Shown: piece after piece, positions 9,120 to 17,517 of the stretch
Layout of the letters: every line of letters begins with the position of its first letter
How positions within the stretch are numbered: the stretch's first letter is position 1
Source: Vibrio sp. Of7-15
Lineage (GTDB): Bacteria > Pseudomonadota > Gammaproteobacteria > Enterobacterales > Vibrionaceae
Assembly: GCF_022347565.1 (NCBI RefSeq)
Contig: NZ_JAKRGH010000002.1
Span: 62,001-126,000 of the forward strand
Direction of reading: 5' to 3'
Length of the DNA: 64,000 nucleotides
Notes under the pieces: model-generated
Told to the model about the DNA's origin: nothing
The model's input: only the letters and a program-made list of their open reading frames with translations
Database searches by the model: none
Made by a program: the position numbers and the translations under genes

Positions 9120-10459
9120 AAAAAATAAAGGTAGCGATTTCGTCATTACGACGTCTTCCTAGATATCACCGCATTGCATTAATTTCCTTATCTTTGGCGA
9201 CATTAGCCATATTTATATGGCAGCCAAATTTACATAAAAGTGGTGCGATCAGTAACCACAGTCGCATTGAAGTCGACATAGCTAACGATTTGCTTCAGCC
9301 ATTGGCGGATCTTCACAGTGAGCCCCTTGGAGCAACGATTGATGCAAGTGACCCTGAGTTTGTCTCTCCGCAAGATGAGTTAGAAAAACAGCTGACAGCC
9401 GATGTGGATGCAGTGCATTCTCACCGGGTTGGGAGTGGTGAAACGCTAGGTGCTATTTTTGAGCAGTACGGTTTGCCTATTACGAATATGTATCAGTTAT
9501 TAGCAAGTAACAAATCGGCTAGTAACTTACACATTGGCCAGACTTTAGAGTGGCGGCAGAATGAAGAAAACCGTTTAACAGAATTGCGAATCGATCGTAG
9601 TGCAAAGTTAACGGACATCTATCTTTGGAATGGTGAAAAATACCAATTTAAGCAATCGGAGGAGCAAGGTGAAATTAAACCGATTGTACTATCGGGGCGA
9701 GTTTCCAGCAATTTTTACAACTCCTCCCGTGCTGCTGGGCTAACACCGGGTCAGATCCAAACCTTGGCGCAAGCTTTACAGTGGAAGTTTGATTTTGGTA
9801 GAGAAGCTCGTAAAGGAGATAAGTTTGCCGTTGAAATTGAAAGAGAGTTTATTGACGGAAAAGCAGTGGGTCGTGGTGAAGTTACCGCTATTTTGTATTT
9901 AAATGGTAATCGAGAAATTACAGCAGTTAAGCATAGTGATGGTCGTTTTTATGATGAGGAAGGGAAAAGTTTAAATAGAGCATTAAATCGATATCCATTA
10001 GCAAAAAAATATCGAATTAGCTCTTCATTTAATCCTCGGCGTAAGCATCCAGTTACTGGGCGTATTTCACCACACAATGGAACCGACTTTGCGACGCCGA
10101 TTGGTACTCCAGTGCTGGCTTCTGGTGATGGTGTGGTTGTAAAAGCAAGAAAGCACTCGTTGGCAGGCAACTATTTAGTGATTAAACACGGTAGGGAATA
10201 CAGCACCCGTTACCTACATTTGCATAAGTTGCTCGTTAAGGCTGGAGATAAAGTTTCCATGGGGCAAAAAATAGCGTTAAGTGGCAATACTGGCCGTTCG
10301 ACAGGGCCGCATCTACATTATGAATTGTTAAAAAACAATCGTCCTGTGAATGCAATGAAAGTTCCTTTACCACAGGCTGATCCCATCGTTAGTCGTGAAC
10401 GTTCTGCGTTTAAATCTAAGGCGAAGCAATCTATTTCAGCATTAAGAGAGCAAATTTAG
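9116..10459 (+). CDS. mepM: Murein DD-endopeptidase MepM-like (LysM + M23 domains)
   Basis: A probable D,D-endopeptidase that cleaves peptide cross-links so that new murein can be inserted. Layout: short cytoplasmic N-terminus, a membrane anchor at about residues 21-37, an OapA/LysM-like segment (about 105-152, HRVGSGETLGAIFEQYGLP), and a C-terminal peptidase M23 domain. The zinc ligands of M23 enzymes are visible in HNGTDFATPIGTPV (HxxxD) and in HLHYELL (HxH). The E. coli homologue (YebA) also sits beside znuA. Its ATG overlaps the znuA stop, and a terminator follows 11 bases after its stop. Coupling to a zinc uptake gene fits a zinc-dependent hydrolase. Confidence 0.92.
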   Translation: MKKIKVAISSLRRLPRYHRIALISLSLATLAIFIWQPNLHKSGAISNHSRIEVDIANDLLQPLADLHSEPLGATIDASDPEFVSPQDELEKQLTADVDAVHSHRVGSGETLGAIFEQYGLPITNMYQLLASNKSASNLHIGQTLEWRQNEENRLTELRIDRSAKLTDIYLWNGEKYQFKQSEEQGEIKPIVLSGRVSSNFYNSSRAAGLTPGQIQTLAQALQWKFDFGREARKGDKFAVEIEREFIDGKAVGRGEVTAILYLNGNREITAVKHSDGRFYDEEGKSLNRALNRYPLAKKYRISSSFNPRRKHPVTGRISPHNGTDFATPIGTPVLASGDGVVVKARKHSLAGNYLVIKHGREYSTRYLHLHKLLVKAGDKVSMGQKIALSGNTGRSTGPHLHYELLKNNRPVNAMKVPLPQADPIVSRERSAFKSKAKQSISALREQI

Positions 10460-10470
10460 AAAGTATATAA

Positions 10471-10494
10471 GGCACGTTTACGTGCCTTTTTCAT
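10471..10494 (+). terminator. Rho-independent terminator after mepM
   Basis: GGCACGT (10471-10477) and ACGTGCC (10480-10486) form a 7-bp stem followed by TTTTTCATTTT. It ends the znuA-mepM transcript. Confidence 0.85.
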
Positions 10495-10696
10495 TTTAAC
10501 GTTTCTAATTTTTTAGAATTAAGCCTACTAAAACTGAGAGCAGTTCTTGCCTAGTACTAATAAAGTAACGAATTAAGAATATGTTATTAGATTTTAATAA
10601 ATAACATTTGTGGATTTTTAACTCTAATTATATGAATAAATGGCCTTTTATGAGTTATGATTCGGTCGGTTATTATTATAAGGGAATATAATTCAC

Positions 10697-13600
10697 GTGC
10701 TTTCTCGGCTTAACTTCTTAATTTCATTTCTATTTTTGTGGCCATCCTTCGTTTTTTCGTTTGATTTTAAACCTATCTTTTACCCTGTTCCGTATCAAGC
10801 TCAAGGGAAGTATATTACGGCTAAAAAGTTGTTTCCAAGCCAGAGCAGTGGGTTTTGGATGCAAGATATTAAAGGGTTTCTTCACTTTTTTGATGGTAAA
10901 CACTTACTGCCTTTTACGGATCAAAACGTGTCATTTCCTATTGATAAGCTAGCAAAATCAGGCTCCTATTTTTGGTATTTTAAAGATGAGCAATTAGTGC
11001 GAGTTCATTCGATGACTGCTGAAAGTGACGTTGTGGATAAAGCTGGTTTACCGACAATAGTGGATCGTGTGGGTAGTGAGCATGATTTTATTTGGTTAAG
11101 TAATAATGAGGCTTTTTATACTTATCATCGGGTGACTCAGCAGCTAATCGAGTATTCATTCCCTAACGCCAATACTGTGTTTCCTCCTTTTGTTGTTAAT
11201 GATGCCAAACAAGTTAATGGCGTATGGTTTATAGCTACAAATCAGGGGGTATTCACTTCCTCTGATGATGATCAATTATTGCAAGATAATCCGTTTGGTG
11301 AAGAGCTAATTGAGCACTTGTACTATTCAGTATCGAGGAACGAGTTAGTCCTTGGTGGTATGAAAGGCGCGTGGGTTTTAGATCTTAAGTCAGAAGACAT
11401 TGTTCAGCTACCTTTAAACCAACAACACGTTCTTACCATTGCAGAAACGCCTGCTGAGTACTGGTTTGGTACTGATAATGGTCTTTATAAATATCCTTTT
11501 TTGTCTGGCGATATGATTGAGCTCAATGCGAACTTTCGGGATAGCTATTCAATCGAAGGCAATCGAGTTTATGATCTTTTTACCGACGGGCAAGGGGGGA
11601 TGTGGATCTCGACTGATAACGGTATCAGTTACTATTCAGTCATGAGCTCTTTATTTTCTAGAGTTCGATATGGTGTTGATCATGATAATTTACAAACTAA
11701 TCAACTGAATGCTATTTTGCAAACGCCTAATCAAGTGGTTTGGGCTGCCACAGATACTGGGTTAAGTAAACTTAAGCTTGATCCCATTAAGGTTGAAACT
11801 TCTGTTATTGGGGAAGATGAAATCTTTGATTTTGCCATGGTTGGCGATCGGTTATGGCTAGGTGTTAGCACGGGGCTAAAAGTATTTAACTGGCGAACGG
11901 AGTTTTTTGAATCGGTCGAGCTTCCAATGGTTCTGCAAGGTAAAAAAATCACTCATGTCGCTTCCGATCAGCATGGTTCATTGTGGTTAAGCTCGGAAAA
12001 TGGGGTAATGCGTTATTGGCCTGAGAATAATAAAGTCATTGAATTTGGCTTTTATTGGCAGATAGATAAAAACTCTTCATCTCGGATTACTCATCTTTAT
12101 GCTGATTCATATGGCACAGTATGGTTTGGCACAGATCATGGTTTGTACGCATATCGCAATGGCAAAATTGTTTATGAAACGAGCAAAGCATCGTATCAAG
12201 GAAGTATGGTGGATATGGCGAGTGCAAACCAAGAGTTCTTATGGTTTGTTAAAAATCATGGGCTACAAATCGCGAAAGGTAGGAATACTGAAAATAAATC
12301 GAATATTGATTTAGTTGAAGAAAATATAACACCGCAATGTGTGGTGCCAACTCATCGTGGCGTATGGCTTAGTTCTTCAAAGGGGTTAAGTTTTTATCAA
12401 GCTGATGGAACGTTTGTTAAACATTTTGGGGCTCCGTTTGGCTTAGTGAATAATGAGTTTATTCCTGACCTATGTGTTAAAGGAGATGGTGATACGCTTA
12501 TTTTTGGTAGCCAATTTGGTTTATTAATAGTCAATGAGGTGGATTTACTGGTAGCCAAAACACCTGCGTCTAATGTGATCATTAGTGAGGTAAGAATTAA
12601 CCATAAGCTGAAAAAGCTAGCGGTTCACCAAGAGAAAAAAACACTTATTCCTTATAAAGCGTCGTTAAGTTTTCAGTTTGGTGTTTTGCCTGAGTTTGAT
12701 TTTGACGTTTTAGAGTATCGTCTATTGGGCAGCAATGATGAAGAGTGGTCAAGCTTTCAAGGTGGTTTCTTAGTTTTTGAGTATTTGGCCCCAGGAAATT
12801 ATACGTTAGAAGTGAAAGATCAAGATATTGGCCAGCAATCACGCCCTATTAGTCAGTTTCGCTTCTATGTTGCTCAGCCGTGGTATATGGCTCCGTGGTT
12901 TATTGTGCTGGTGGTCTTAATTTTCTTGAGTGTTTTATTTGTCATTATATCTTGGCGGTCTCGTTATATTCGTAAGGCCAATGTGGTTCTAAAAGAAGCT
13001 GTTACATTGAAAACGCATCAATTAAACCGACAAAGTAAAGCATTGGTATCAAGTAACAGTCAGCTACAAAAATTACTGACAATAAGGCAACACGTGATAA
13101 ATCAATTTGCGGATGATATCACGACACCTATCGTTGAGCTTAAAGAGCAGATCAGTGCGCATGCAGCGCTTTCCGGCCATAAAGCCATGATATTGCAGAA
13201 CACAGATTATGTGCTGCAAATGATTGAGCAGTTTAAATTACTGGAACCAGGTCCTGTTGCGGTTGAAGCGGAGCAAAGAGATGCGTTGTTAAGTCCTATT
13301 GTGCAAGCTACGGTAAAAGGTTGGCAGGCGGATGCTGAAAGTAAAGGGGCAAAAATTATGGTTGATGATCAAGCTAAGGGATTTAGCGTGTTGGCTCAGC
13401 CATACAGTCTGGATGTGATCATCAACAATTTGATTGCGGGTGCGTTAAAGCGGGTAACAGCACCAGAGAGCACGATTGAGCTTTCCGTTAAGGTGTCTGG
13501 AGAGTTTATTGATCTATCTATTCAAGACTTTGGCTCTCTTCTTAGCGAGCAATATTGTTTGGAGCTTGAGTCGGTAACTTCGAGTTCAGCGAATCAGCAG

Positions 13601-14140
13601 TCTGTCTTACTTGGTATTGGTCTTCTTAATGCCAAGCAGTTGGTACTACAAAATCAAGGTGTGTTCCGCTTAGCTTCCAATGATACCGTGTCAGGAGTTC
13701 GTATTGTTATTCGTTGGCCAGTGGCAAATTACGTTAATAGTTATGAGCAAAATACAGCGTTAGAAGATATTAGGCTAGAGCAACCTGTAGCCGATGTAAC
13801 CACAGCAAAACTCGTGCATGAGGATCCATGGTTAACAAAAGTGTATGAGTTGGTTGAACAGCATTATCACTTACCTGAATTTGGAACCAGTGCAGCGGCC
13901 AAGCTGTTATTTATTTCTGAGCGTAGCTTGCAGAGAAAGTTCAAGCAGGTGACAGGGCGATCATTTAAAGACTATGTAATCGAAGTGAGATTAGAGCAGG
14001 CATGTAATCGGCTAATGAAAGGAGACAAAGTCTCGGACGTTGCTTTTGATTGTGGCTTCAATGATCCTTCGTATTTCAGTCAGCGTTTCAAGCTGCACTA
14101 TGGGTTATCGCCAACGAAGTTTATGGAAAGCAGTGACTAA
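10697..14140 (+). CDS. tfoS: TfoS-like chitin-responsive membrane regulator (propeller, Y_Y_Y, degenerate kinase, AraC)
   Basis: A 1147-residue membrane transcription regulator. In order: signal peptide (1-21); a periplasmic beta-propeller of repeated W-[FL]-x-T-[DN]-x-G-[LI] units (WFGTDNGLYKY, MWISTDNGISYY, VWFGTDHGLYAY); a Y_Y_Y domain (about 634-729); one membrane helix (about 730-753, MAPWFIVLVVLIFLSVLFVI); a histidine-kinase-like segment (about 790-1020); and an AraC/XylS DNA-binding domain (last ~100 residues, two helix-turn-helix motifs). No receiver domain is present. At the position of the phospho-acceptor histidine stands Asp806 (FADDITTPI), and the N, G1 and G2 boxes are degraded, so it is probably a one-component sensor. 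From the family and from its place beside feoA I identify it with V. cholerae TfoS, which responds to chitin oligosaccharides and activates tfoR. The start is GTG, with AAGGGA 12 bases upstream. Confidence 0.85.
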   Translation: MLSRLNFLISFLFLWPSFVFSFDFKPIFYPVPYQAQGKYITAKKLFPSQSSGFWMQDIKGFLHFFDGKHLLPFTDQNVSFPIDKLAKSGSYFWYFKDEQLVRVHSMTAESDVVDKAGLPTIVDRVGSEHDFIWLSNNEAFYTYHRVTQQLIEYSFPNANTVFPPFVVNDAKQVNGVWFIATNQGVFTSSDDDQLLQDNPFGEELIEHLYYSVSRNELVLGGMKGAWVLDLKSEDIVQLPLNQQHVLTIAETPAEYWFGTDNGLYKYPFLSGDMIELNANFRDSYSIEGNRVYDLFTDGQGGMWISTDNGISYYSVMSSLFSRVRYGVDHDNLQTNQLNAILQTPNQVVWAATDTGLSKLKLDPIKVETSVIGEDEIFDFAMVGDRLWLGVSTGLKVFNWRTEFFESVELPMVLQGKKITHVASDQHGSLWLSSENGVMRYWPENNKVIEFGFYWQIDKNSSSRITHLYADSYGTVWFGTDHGLYAYRNGKIVYETSKASYQGSMVDMASANQEFLWFVKNHGLQIAKGRNTENKSNIDLVEENITPQCVVPTHRGVWLSSSKGLSFYQADGTFVKHFGAPFGLVNNEFIPDLCVKGDGDTLIFGSQFGLLIVNEVDLLVAKTPASNVIISEVRINHKLKKLAVHQEKKTLIPYKASLSFQFGVLPEFDFDVLEYRLLGSNDEEWSSFQGGFLVFEYLAPGNYTLEVKDQDIGQQSRPISQFRFYVAQPWYMAPWFIVLVVLIFLSVLFVIISWRSRYIRKANVVLKEAVTLKTHQLNRQSKALVSSNSQLQKLLTIRQHVINQFADDITTPIVELKEQISAHAALSGHKAMILQNTDYVLQMIEQFKLLEPGPVAVEAEQRDALLSPIVQATVKGWQADAESKGAKIMVDDQAKGFSVLAQPYSLDVIINNLIAGALKRVTAPESTIELSVKVSGEFIDLSIQDFGSLLSEQYCLELESVTSSSANQQSVLLGIGLLNAKQLVLQNQGVFRLASNDTVSGVRIVIRWPVANYVNSYEQNTALEDIRLEQPVADVTTAKLVHEDPWLTKVYELVEQHYHLPEFGTSAAAKLLFISERSLQRKFKQVTGRSFKDYVIEVRLEQACNRLMKGDKVSDVAFDCGFNDPSYFSQRFKLHYGLSPTKFMESSD

Positions 14141-14144
14141 CAAT

Positions 14145-14161
14145 ATCTCTTTAATAGAGAT
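14145..14161. repeat. Small inverted repeat just after tfoS
   Basis: ATCTCT (14145-14150) and AGAGAT (14156-14161) form a 6-bp stem with a 5-base loop. No T-run follows, so it does not look like an efficient tfoS terminator. Confidence 0.4.
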
Positions 14162-14193
14162 GCTCGTAGGAAAACATGATAGGGAGAAGGGTT

Positions 14194-14296
14194 AAAAAAA
14201 AGAGCGTGGTATAGCCGGGGGGACCATACCACGGGTGCCAACGACACCTTCGCTTGCTGCCGGGGTAGCATAACGTTTGCTATGCTACCTCTGGAA
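14194..14296 (-). ncRNA. tfoR: Candidate TfoR small RNA (competence regulator)
   Basis: On the minus strand this stretch has the build of a Hfq-type small RNA of about 100 nt. It starts with a 5' hairpin (arms 14281-14294 and 14260-14272). A middle hairpin follows (GGTGTC, loop GTT, GGCACC). It ends in a terminator whose stem is CGTGGTAT/ATACCACG (14204-14232 region) followed by CTC and eight T residues. A possible promoter is TTACAT (14331-14326) and TATCAC (14308-14303) with a 17-base spacer, which puts the 5' end near 14296 and the length near 103. As I recall, V. cholerae TfoR is about 102 nt and is encoded between the tfoS and feoA homologues. It pairs with the tfoX leader to allow translation. 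Identification rests on position, size and structure, not on an alignment. Confidence 0.72.
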
Positions 14297-14301
14297 TTTT
14301 T
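14260..14301 (+). terminator. Probable plus-strand terminator for tfoS, overlapping tfoR
   Basis: Read on the plus strand, CCGGGGTAGCATA (14260-14272) pairs with TATGCTACCTCTGG (14281-14294), a 13-bp stem with one bulged T, followed by AATTTTT. This is the first convincing terminator after tfoS. The same bases form the 5' hairpin of the candidate tfoR RNA on the minus strand. Confidence 0.6.
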
Positions 14302-14620
14302 GGTGATAGGGAGATTTCCCTGTCGATGTAATATTTATACTTCAGACTAATTATTTTCTTTATAAAAATAACGACAACATTAGGTGACTAACCCGACATT
14401 CGCTATTTTTTAATTATAAGTTATTGTTATTGTTTGATTTGTTGTTTTTGTTTATTTTCGTGCAATGATTAACTTATTTCTAATGAAAATTCAGTTTTAA
14501 CGTAATTAACGATAGAAAATTGACGTTGATTGCGAAACTTTGACACTTTTCGACTTATTCACCCAGTCTATTTCTCTTCACCCTCTTTTAAAGCTATGAA
14601 AATAGCGGATCTCTATAAAA

Positions 14621-14634
14621 TTGATTTCGCTCAA
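14621..14634. promoter_or_regulatory. FNR-like site upstream of feoA
   Basis: TTGATTTCGCTCAA matches the FNR consensus TTGAT-N4-ATCAA with one mismatch. Activation of feo by FNR without oxygen, when ferrous iron is available, is established in E. coli; here it is inferred from the motif and its place about 70 bases before feoA. Confidence 0.6.
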
Positions 14635-14672
14635 TTTGTCATATAAATTGCGGCGGTAAAATTAAAACAAAT

Positions 14673-14691
14673 AAAAATAGTTATCATTTTA
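14673..14691. promoter_or_regulatory. Fur-like box upstream of feoA
   Basis: The reverse complement, TAAAATGATAACTATTTTT, matches about 13 of 19 positions of the Fur consensus, including the central AATGATAA. It lies 14 bases before the feoA start codon, where Fur-Fe would block transcription of feoABC. Confidence 0.6.
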
Positions 14692-14704
14692 TATAGGTTT
14701 GCGT

Positions 14705-14935
14705 ATGAAATTGGCTCAATTACAGAGTGGCGTTGATGCCACCATTACCGATATGTCGGCCTTGCCAGCTGACACTAGAAAAAAATTGATGGTGATGGGC
14801 GTTCTCCCTAACACCCAGCTACAGCTTATTCGCCGAGCACCATTAGGAGATCCACTACAAGTGATGGTACGTGGAGTTGCTATTGCACTTCGTAAGCAAT
14901 TGGCTGAACAAATTGATGTAAAGGTAGCAGTATGA
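14705..14935 (+). CDS. feoA: Ferrous iron transport accessory protein A
   Basis: A small SH3-like cytoplasmic protein needed with FeoB for ferrous iron uptake. The chosen ATG gives 76 residues (MKLAQLQSGVDATITDMSAL), the usual size. An in-frame TTG six bases upstream is possible but not needed. The family pattern KKLMVMGVLPNTQLQLIRRAPLGDPL is present in the middle. Its stop overlaps the feoB start (ATGA), so the three feo genes are translationally coupled. Confidence 0.95.
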   Translation: MKLAQLQSGVDATITDMSALPADTRKKLMVMGVLPNTQLQLIRRAPLGDPLQVMVRGVAIALRKQLAEQIDVKVAV

Positions 14936-17214
14936 AGTACCAGGTTTTAACTGTAGGTAATCCAAATAGTGGAAAGACAACGCTATTTAATGGCTTGACT
15001 GGCGCAAAACAGCAAGTCGGTAACTGGGCTGGTGTAACTGTTGAGAAAAAAACAGGTAGCTATGAATGCTCAGGAGATCAGTTTTCTTTAACGGATTTAC
15101 CAGGCATCTATGCTCTTGATAGCGGTAATGATGTTAATAGCTTAGATGAAACGATTGCTTCTCGTGCTGTGTTAACCTACCCATCTGATTTGATCATTAA
15201 TGTCGTTGATGCGTCTTGTTTAGAGCGTAGTTTGTACATGACGCTACAACTGCGTGAATTAGGCCGCCCAATGGTGGTTGTGCTTAATAAAATGGATGTT
15301 TTAAAAAGGCATAGACAAAGTTTAAATGTCAAAGGGCTAGAAGAGGTGTTGGGTTGTCCTGTTATCTCGTTATCAGCGAATGATAAAGGGCAAGTTAAAC
15401 GCTTTAAGCAGAAATTACATAAATTGATTGTGCAAGGTGTTCAAAGTAAAAAGCTAGATTTGAACTACGGTGAAGATTTTGAACAAGCGATTGAAAAAGT
15501 ACAGCCTTATTTCACTCATGAAACTGCAACCCCTCGTTCATTAGCGATCAGGGCTTTAGAAAGCGATGCGCTAGTGCTTAATAGTTTAGAAGAGAAAGCA
15601 CTGAATACAGTGAGCCAGATTCGCAATCAATTGAATGTGAATACTGAGTCTGATCTGCATGTGGCAGATACTCGTTACACTTACTTGCATGATCTGTGTC
15701 AGCAATTACGTAGCCAAGATGGAAAGTTAAGTCATTCAATGAGTGACAAAATTGATCAAGTTGTCCTGCATAAATTTATTGGCGTGCCATTTTTCTTTTT
15801 AGTCATGTACTTGATGTTCATGTTCTCTATCAACATTGGCGGTGCGTTCATCGATTTCTTCGATATTGGTGTTGGAGCGTTATTGGTTGATGGAGCACAT
15901 TACCTACTTGATGATCATATTCCCGTTTGGTTAGCAACATTGATCGCTGATGGTGTGGGTGGTGGTATTCAAACCGTTGCGACATTTATCCCTGTTATCG
16001 CCTGTTTATACCTTTTCTTAGCGGTACTAGAAAGTTCGGGTTATATGGCTCGTGCGGCTTTTGTGCTTGATAAAGTCATGCAAAAAATTGGCTTGCCAGG
16101 TAAAGCTTTTGTCCCTCTTGTTTTAGGATTTGGCTGTAATGTTCCTTCTATCATGGCAACTCGTACTTTAGAGCAGGAACGTGAGCGCAAGTTAGCAGCT
16201 GCCATGGCTCCATTCATGTCTTGTGGTGCTCGTTTGCCAGTTTATGCTCTTTTTGCTGCCGCGTTCTTCCCTCAAGATGGCCAGAATGTTGTTTTTGGTT
16301 TGTATGTACTTGGGATTTTTGCCGCCGTTCTTACAGGTATGTTATTACGTAATACACTCTATCCGGGGCGTAGTGACAGCTTTATTATGGAGATGCCAGA
16401 CTACGAACTACCAACAGTTCAGAACGTTGTGATTAAAACATGGCAAAAACTGAAGCGTTTTGTATTAGGTGCCGGTAAAACTATTGTTATTGTGGTAACC
16501 ATTTTAAGTTTTGTGAACTCTTTAGGTGTAGATGGTACTTTTGGTAATGAAGACAGTGAAAATTCTGTTTTATCTAAAGCTGCTCAAATCGCAACACCGC
16601 TACTTGCCCCTATTGGTGTTCAAGAAGATAACTGGCCTGCAACCGTTGGTATTATTACCGGAATTTTTGCAAAAGAAGCCGTTGTTGGTACATTAAATAA
16701 CCTTTATTCTTCTCCAGATGCAGAGGAAGCTGAGTTTGATTTAATGGCAAGTTTAGAAGAAGCGGTAATGTCGATTCCAGATAACTTGATGGGGCTAAGC
16801 TATTCAGACCCATTGGGCGTAGATGTTGGTGATTTAACGGACTCATCCGCTGTAGCAGAAGAGCAGGAAGTTGATGCTTCTATCTTCGGGAACCTAAAAA
16901 GCCATTTTATGAGCAGTTCAGCGGCTTTCGCTTATCTTATCTTTATCTTACTGTACACACCGTGTGTTGCTGCCATGGGGGCTTACGTTCGTGAGTTTGG
17001 TAAAAAATATGCCGTGTTTATTGGTGCTTGGACCATGTTACTTGCCTATGTATTTGCGACTCTGTTCTACCAAGTTGCTCACTTCTCTGATCACCCAACA
17101 ACCAGTGTCGGATGGATCAGTTTCTTCATTGCTCTGATGGGAGCGACGTTGATGATGTTAAAAATGCAAGGCAGAAAAAAAACGGATGAACAAGCTGAGG
17201 CTCTGTTGGTATGA
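14932..17214 (+). CDS. feoB: Ferrous iron transporter FeoB (GTPase-coupled permease)
   Basis: The inner-membrane Fe(II) transporter. The N-terminal G domain has G1 GNPNSGKT (residues 8-15), G3 DLPG near residue 60 and G4 NKMD near residue 120, and is followed by a helical spacer domain. From about residue 280 to the end there are multiple membrane helices, including the two inverted Gate repeats with conserved cysteines in LGFGCNVPSIMATR and FMSCGARLPVYALF. At 760 residues it is full length. The stop overlaps the feoC start, completing a feoABC operon of gamma-proteobacterial type. Confidence 0.97.
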   Translation: MKYQVLTVGNPNSGKTTLFNGLTGAKQQVGNWAGVTVEKKTGSYECSGDQFSLTDLPGIYALDSGNDVNSLDETIASRAVLTYPSDLIINVVDASCLERSLYMTLQLRELGRPMVVVLNKMDVLKRHRQSLNVKGLEEVLGCPVISLSANDKGQVKRFKQKLHKLIVQGVQSKKLDLNYGEDFEQAIEKVQPYFTHETATPRSLAIRALESDALVLNSLEEKALNTVSQIRNQLNVNTESDLHVADTRYTYLHDLCQQLRSQDGKLSHSMSDKIDQVVLHKFIGVPFFFLVMYLMFMFSINIGGAFIDFFDIGVGALLVDGAHYLLDDHIPVWLATLIADGVGGGIQTVATFIPVIACLYLFLAVLESSGYMARAAFVLDKVMQKIGLPGKAFVPLVLGFGCNVPSIMATRTLEQERERKLAAAMAPFMSCGARLPVYALFAAAFFPQDGQNVVFGLYVLGIFAAVLTGMLLRNTLYPGRSDSFIMEMPDYELPTVQNVVIKTWQKLKRFVLGAGKTIVIVVTILSFVNSLGVDGTFGNEDSENSVLSKAAQIATPLLAPIGVQEDNWPATVGIITGIFAKEAVVGTLNNLYSSPDAEEAEFDLMASLEEAVMSIPDNLMGLSYSDPLGVDVGDLTDSSAVAEEQEVDASIFGNLKSHFMSSSAAFAYLIFILLYTPCVAAMGAYVREFGKKYAVFIGAWTMLLAYVFATLFYQVAHFSDHPTTSVGWISFFIALMGATLMMLKMQGRKKTDEQAEALLV

Positions 17215-17453
17215 TTTTAACTCAGTTAAAAGAGTACATTGTAAAACATGGCCGAACCAGCCGCTCGGTATTGGCAAAACACTTTAGCATTAGTGAAGAT
17301 GGGGTTGATGCTATGTTAGATGTTTGGCTTCGTAGGGGAATGCTAAGCCGGGAACTTGTTGGGTGTCGTCAAGAAACGTCTTGTCAAACAGCGAAAGAAG
17401 TTTGGTATCGTTGGCATACAGGCCCTGAATTGTCGATCACAGTCATTCGATAA
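17211..17453 (+). CDS. feoC: FeoC-like winged-helix protein
   Basis: An 80-residue winged-helix protein overlapping the end of feoB. The N-terminal half (MILTQLKEYIVKHGRTSRSVLAKHF) fits the FeoC/MarR-like winged helix. E. coli FeoC has a cluster of four cysteines; here only two remain, in GCRQETSCQTAKEV, as seems common in Vibrio. It probably binds the FeoB cytoplasmic domain or stabilises it rather than acting as a classic repressor. A terminator follows. Confidence 0.88.
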   Translation: MILTQLKEYIVKHGRTSRSVLAKHFSISEDGVDAMLDVWLRRGMLSRELVGCRQETSCQTAKEVWYRWHTGPELSITVIR

Positions 17454-17488
17454 ACATATCCTTTTTATTTTATAGGGTATTTCATAGC

Positions 17489-17517
17489 AAGCGCAGTCAT
17501 TACTGCGCTTGTTTTAT
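17489..17517. terminator. Bidirectional terminator between feoC and the HIT gene
   Basis: AAGCGCAG (17489-17496) pairs with CTGCGCTT (17503-17510), followed by GTTTTATTTA on the plus strand. It separates convergent feoC and the HIT-family gene. Confidence 0.8.

Noticed and set aside
14190-14300. Considered as a c-di-GMP (GEMM) riboswitch or integron attC site for feoA
   Set aside because: It lacks the GEMM core and the attC core sites, is about 400 bases from feoA, and its structure is better explained as a minus-strand small RNA ending in a T-run.
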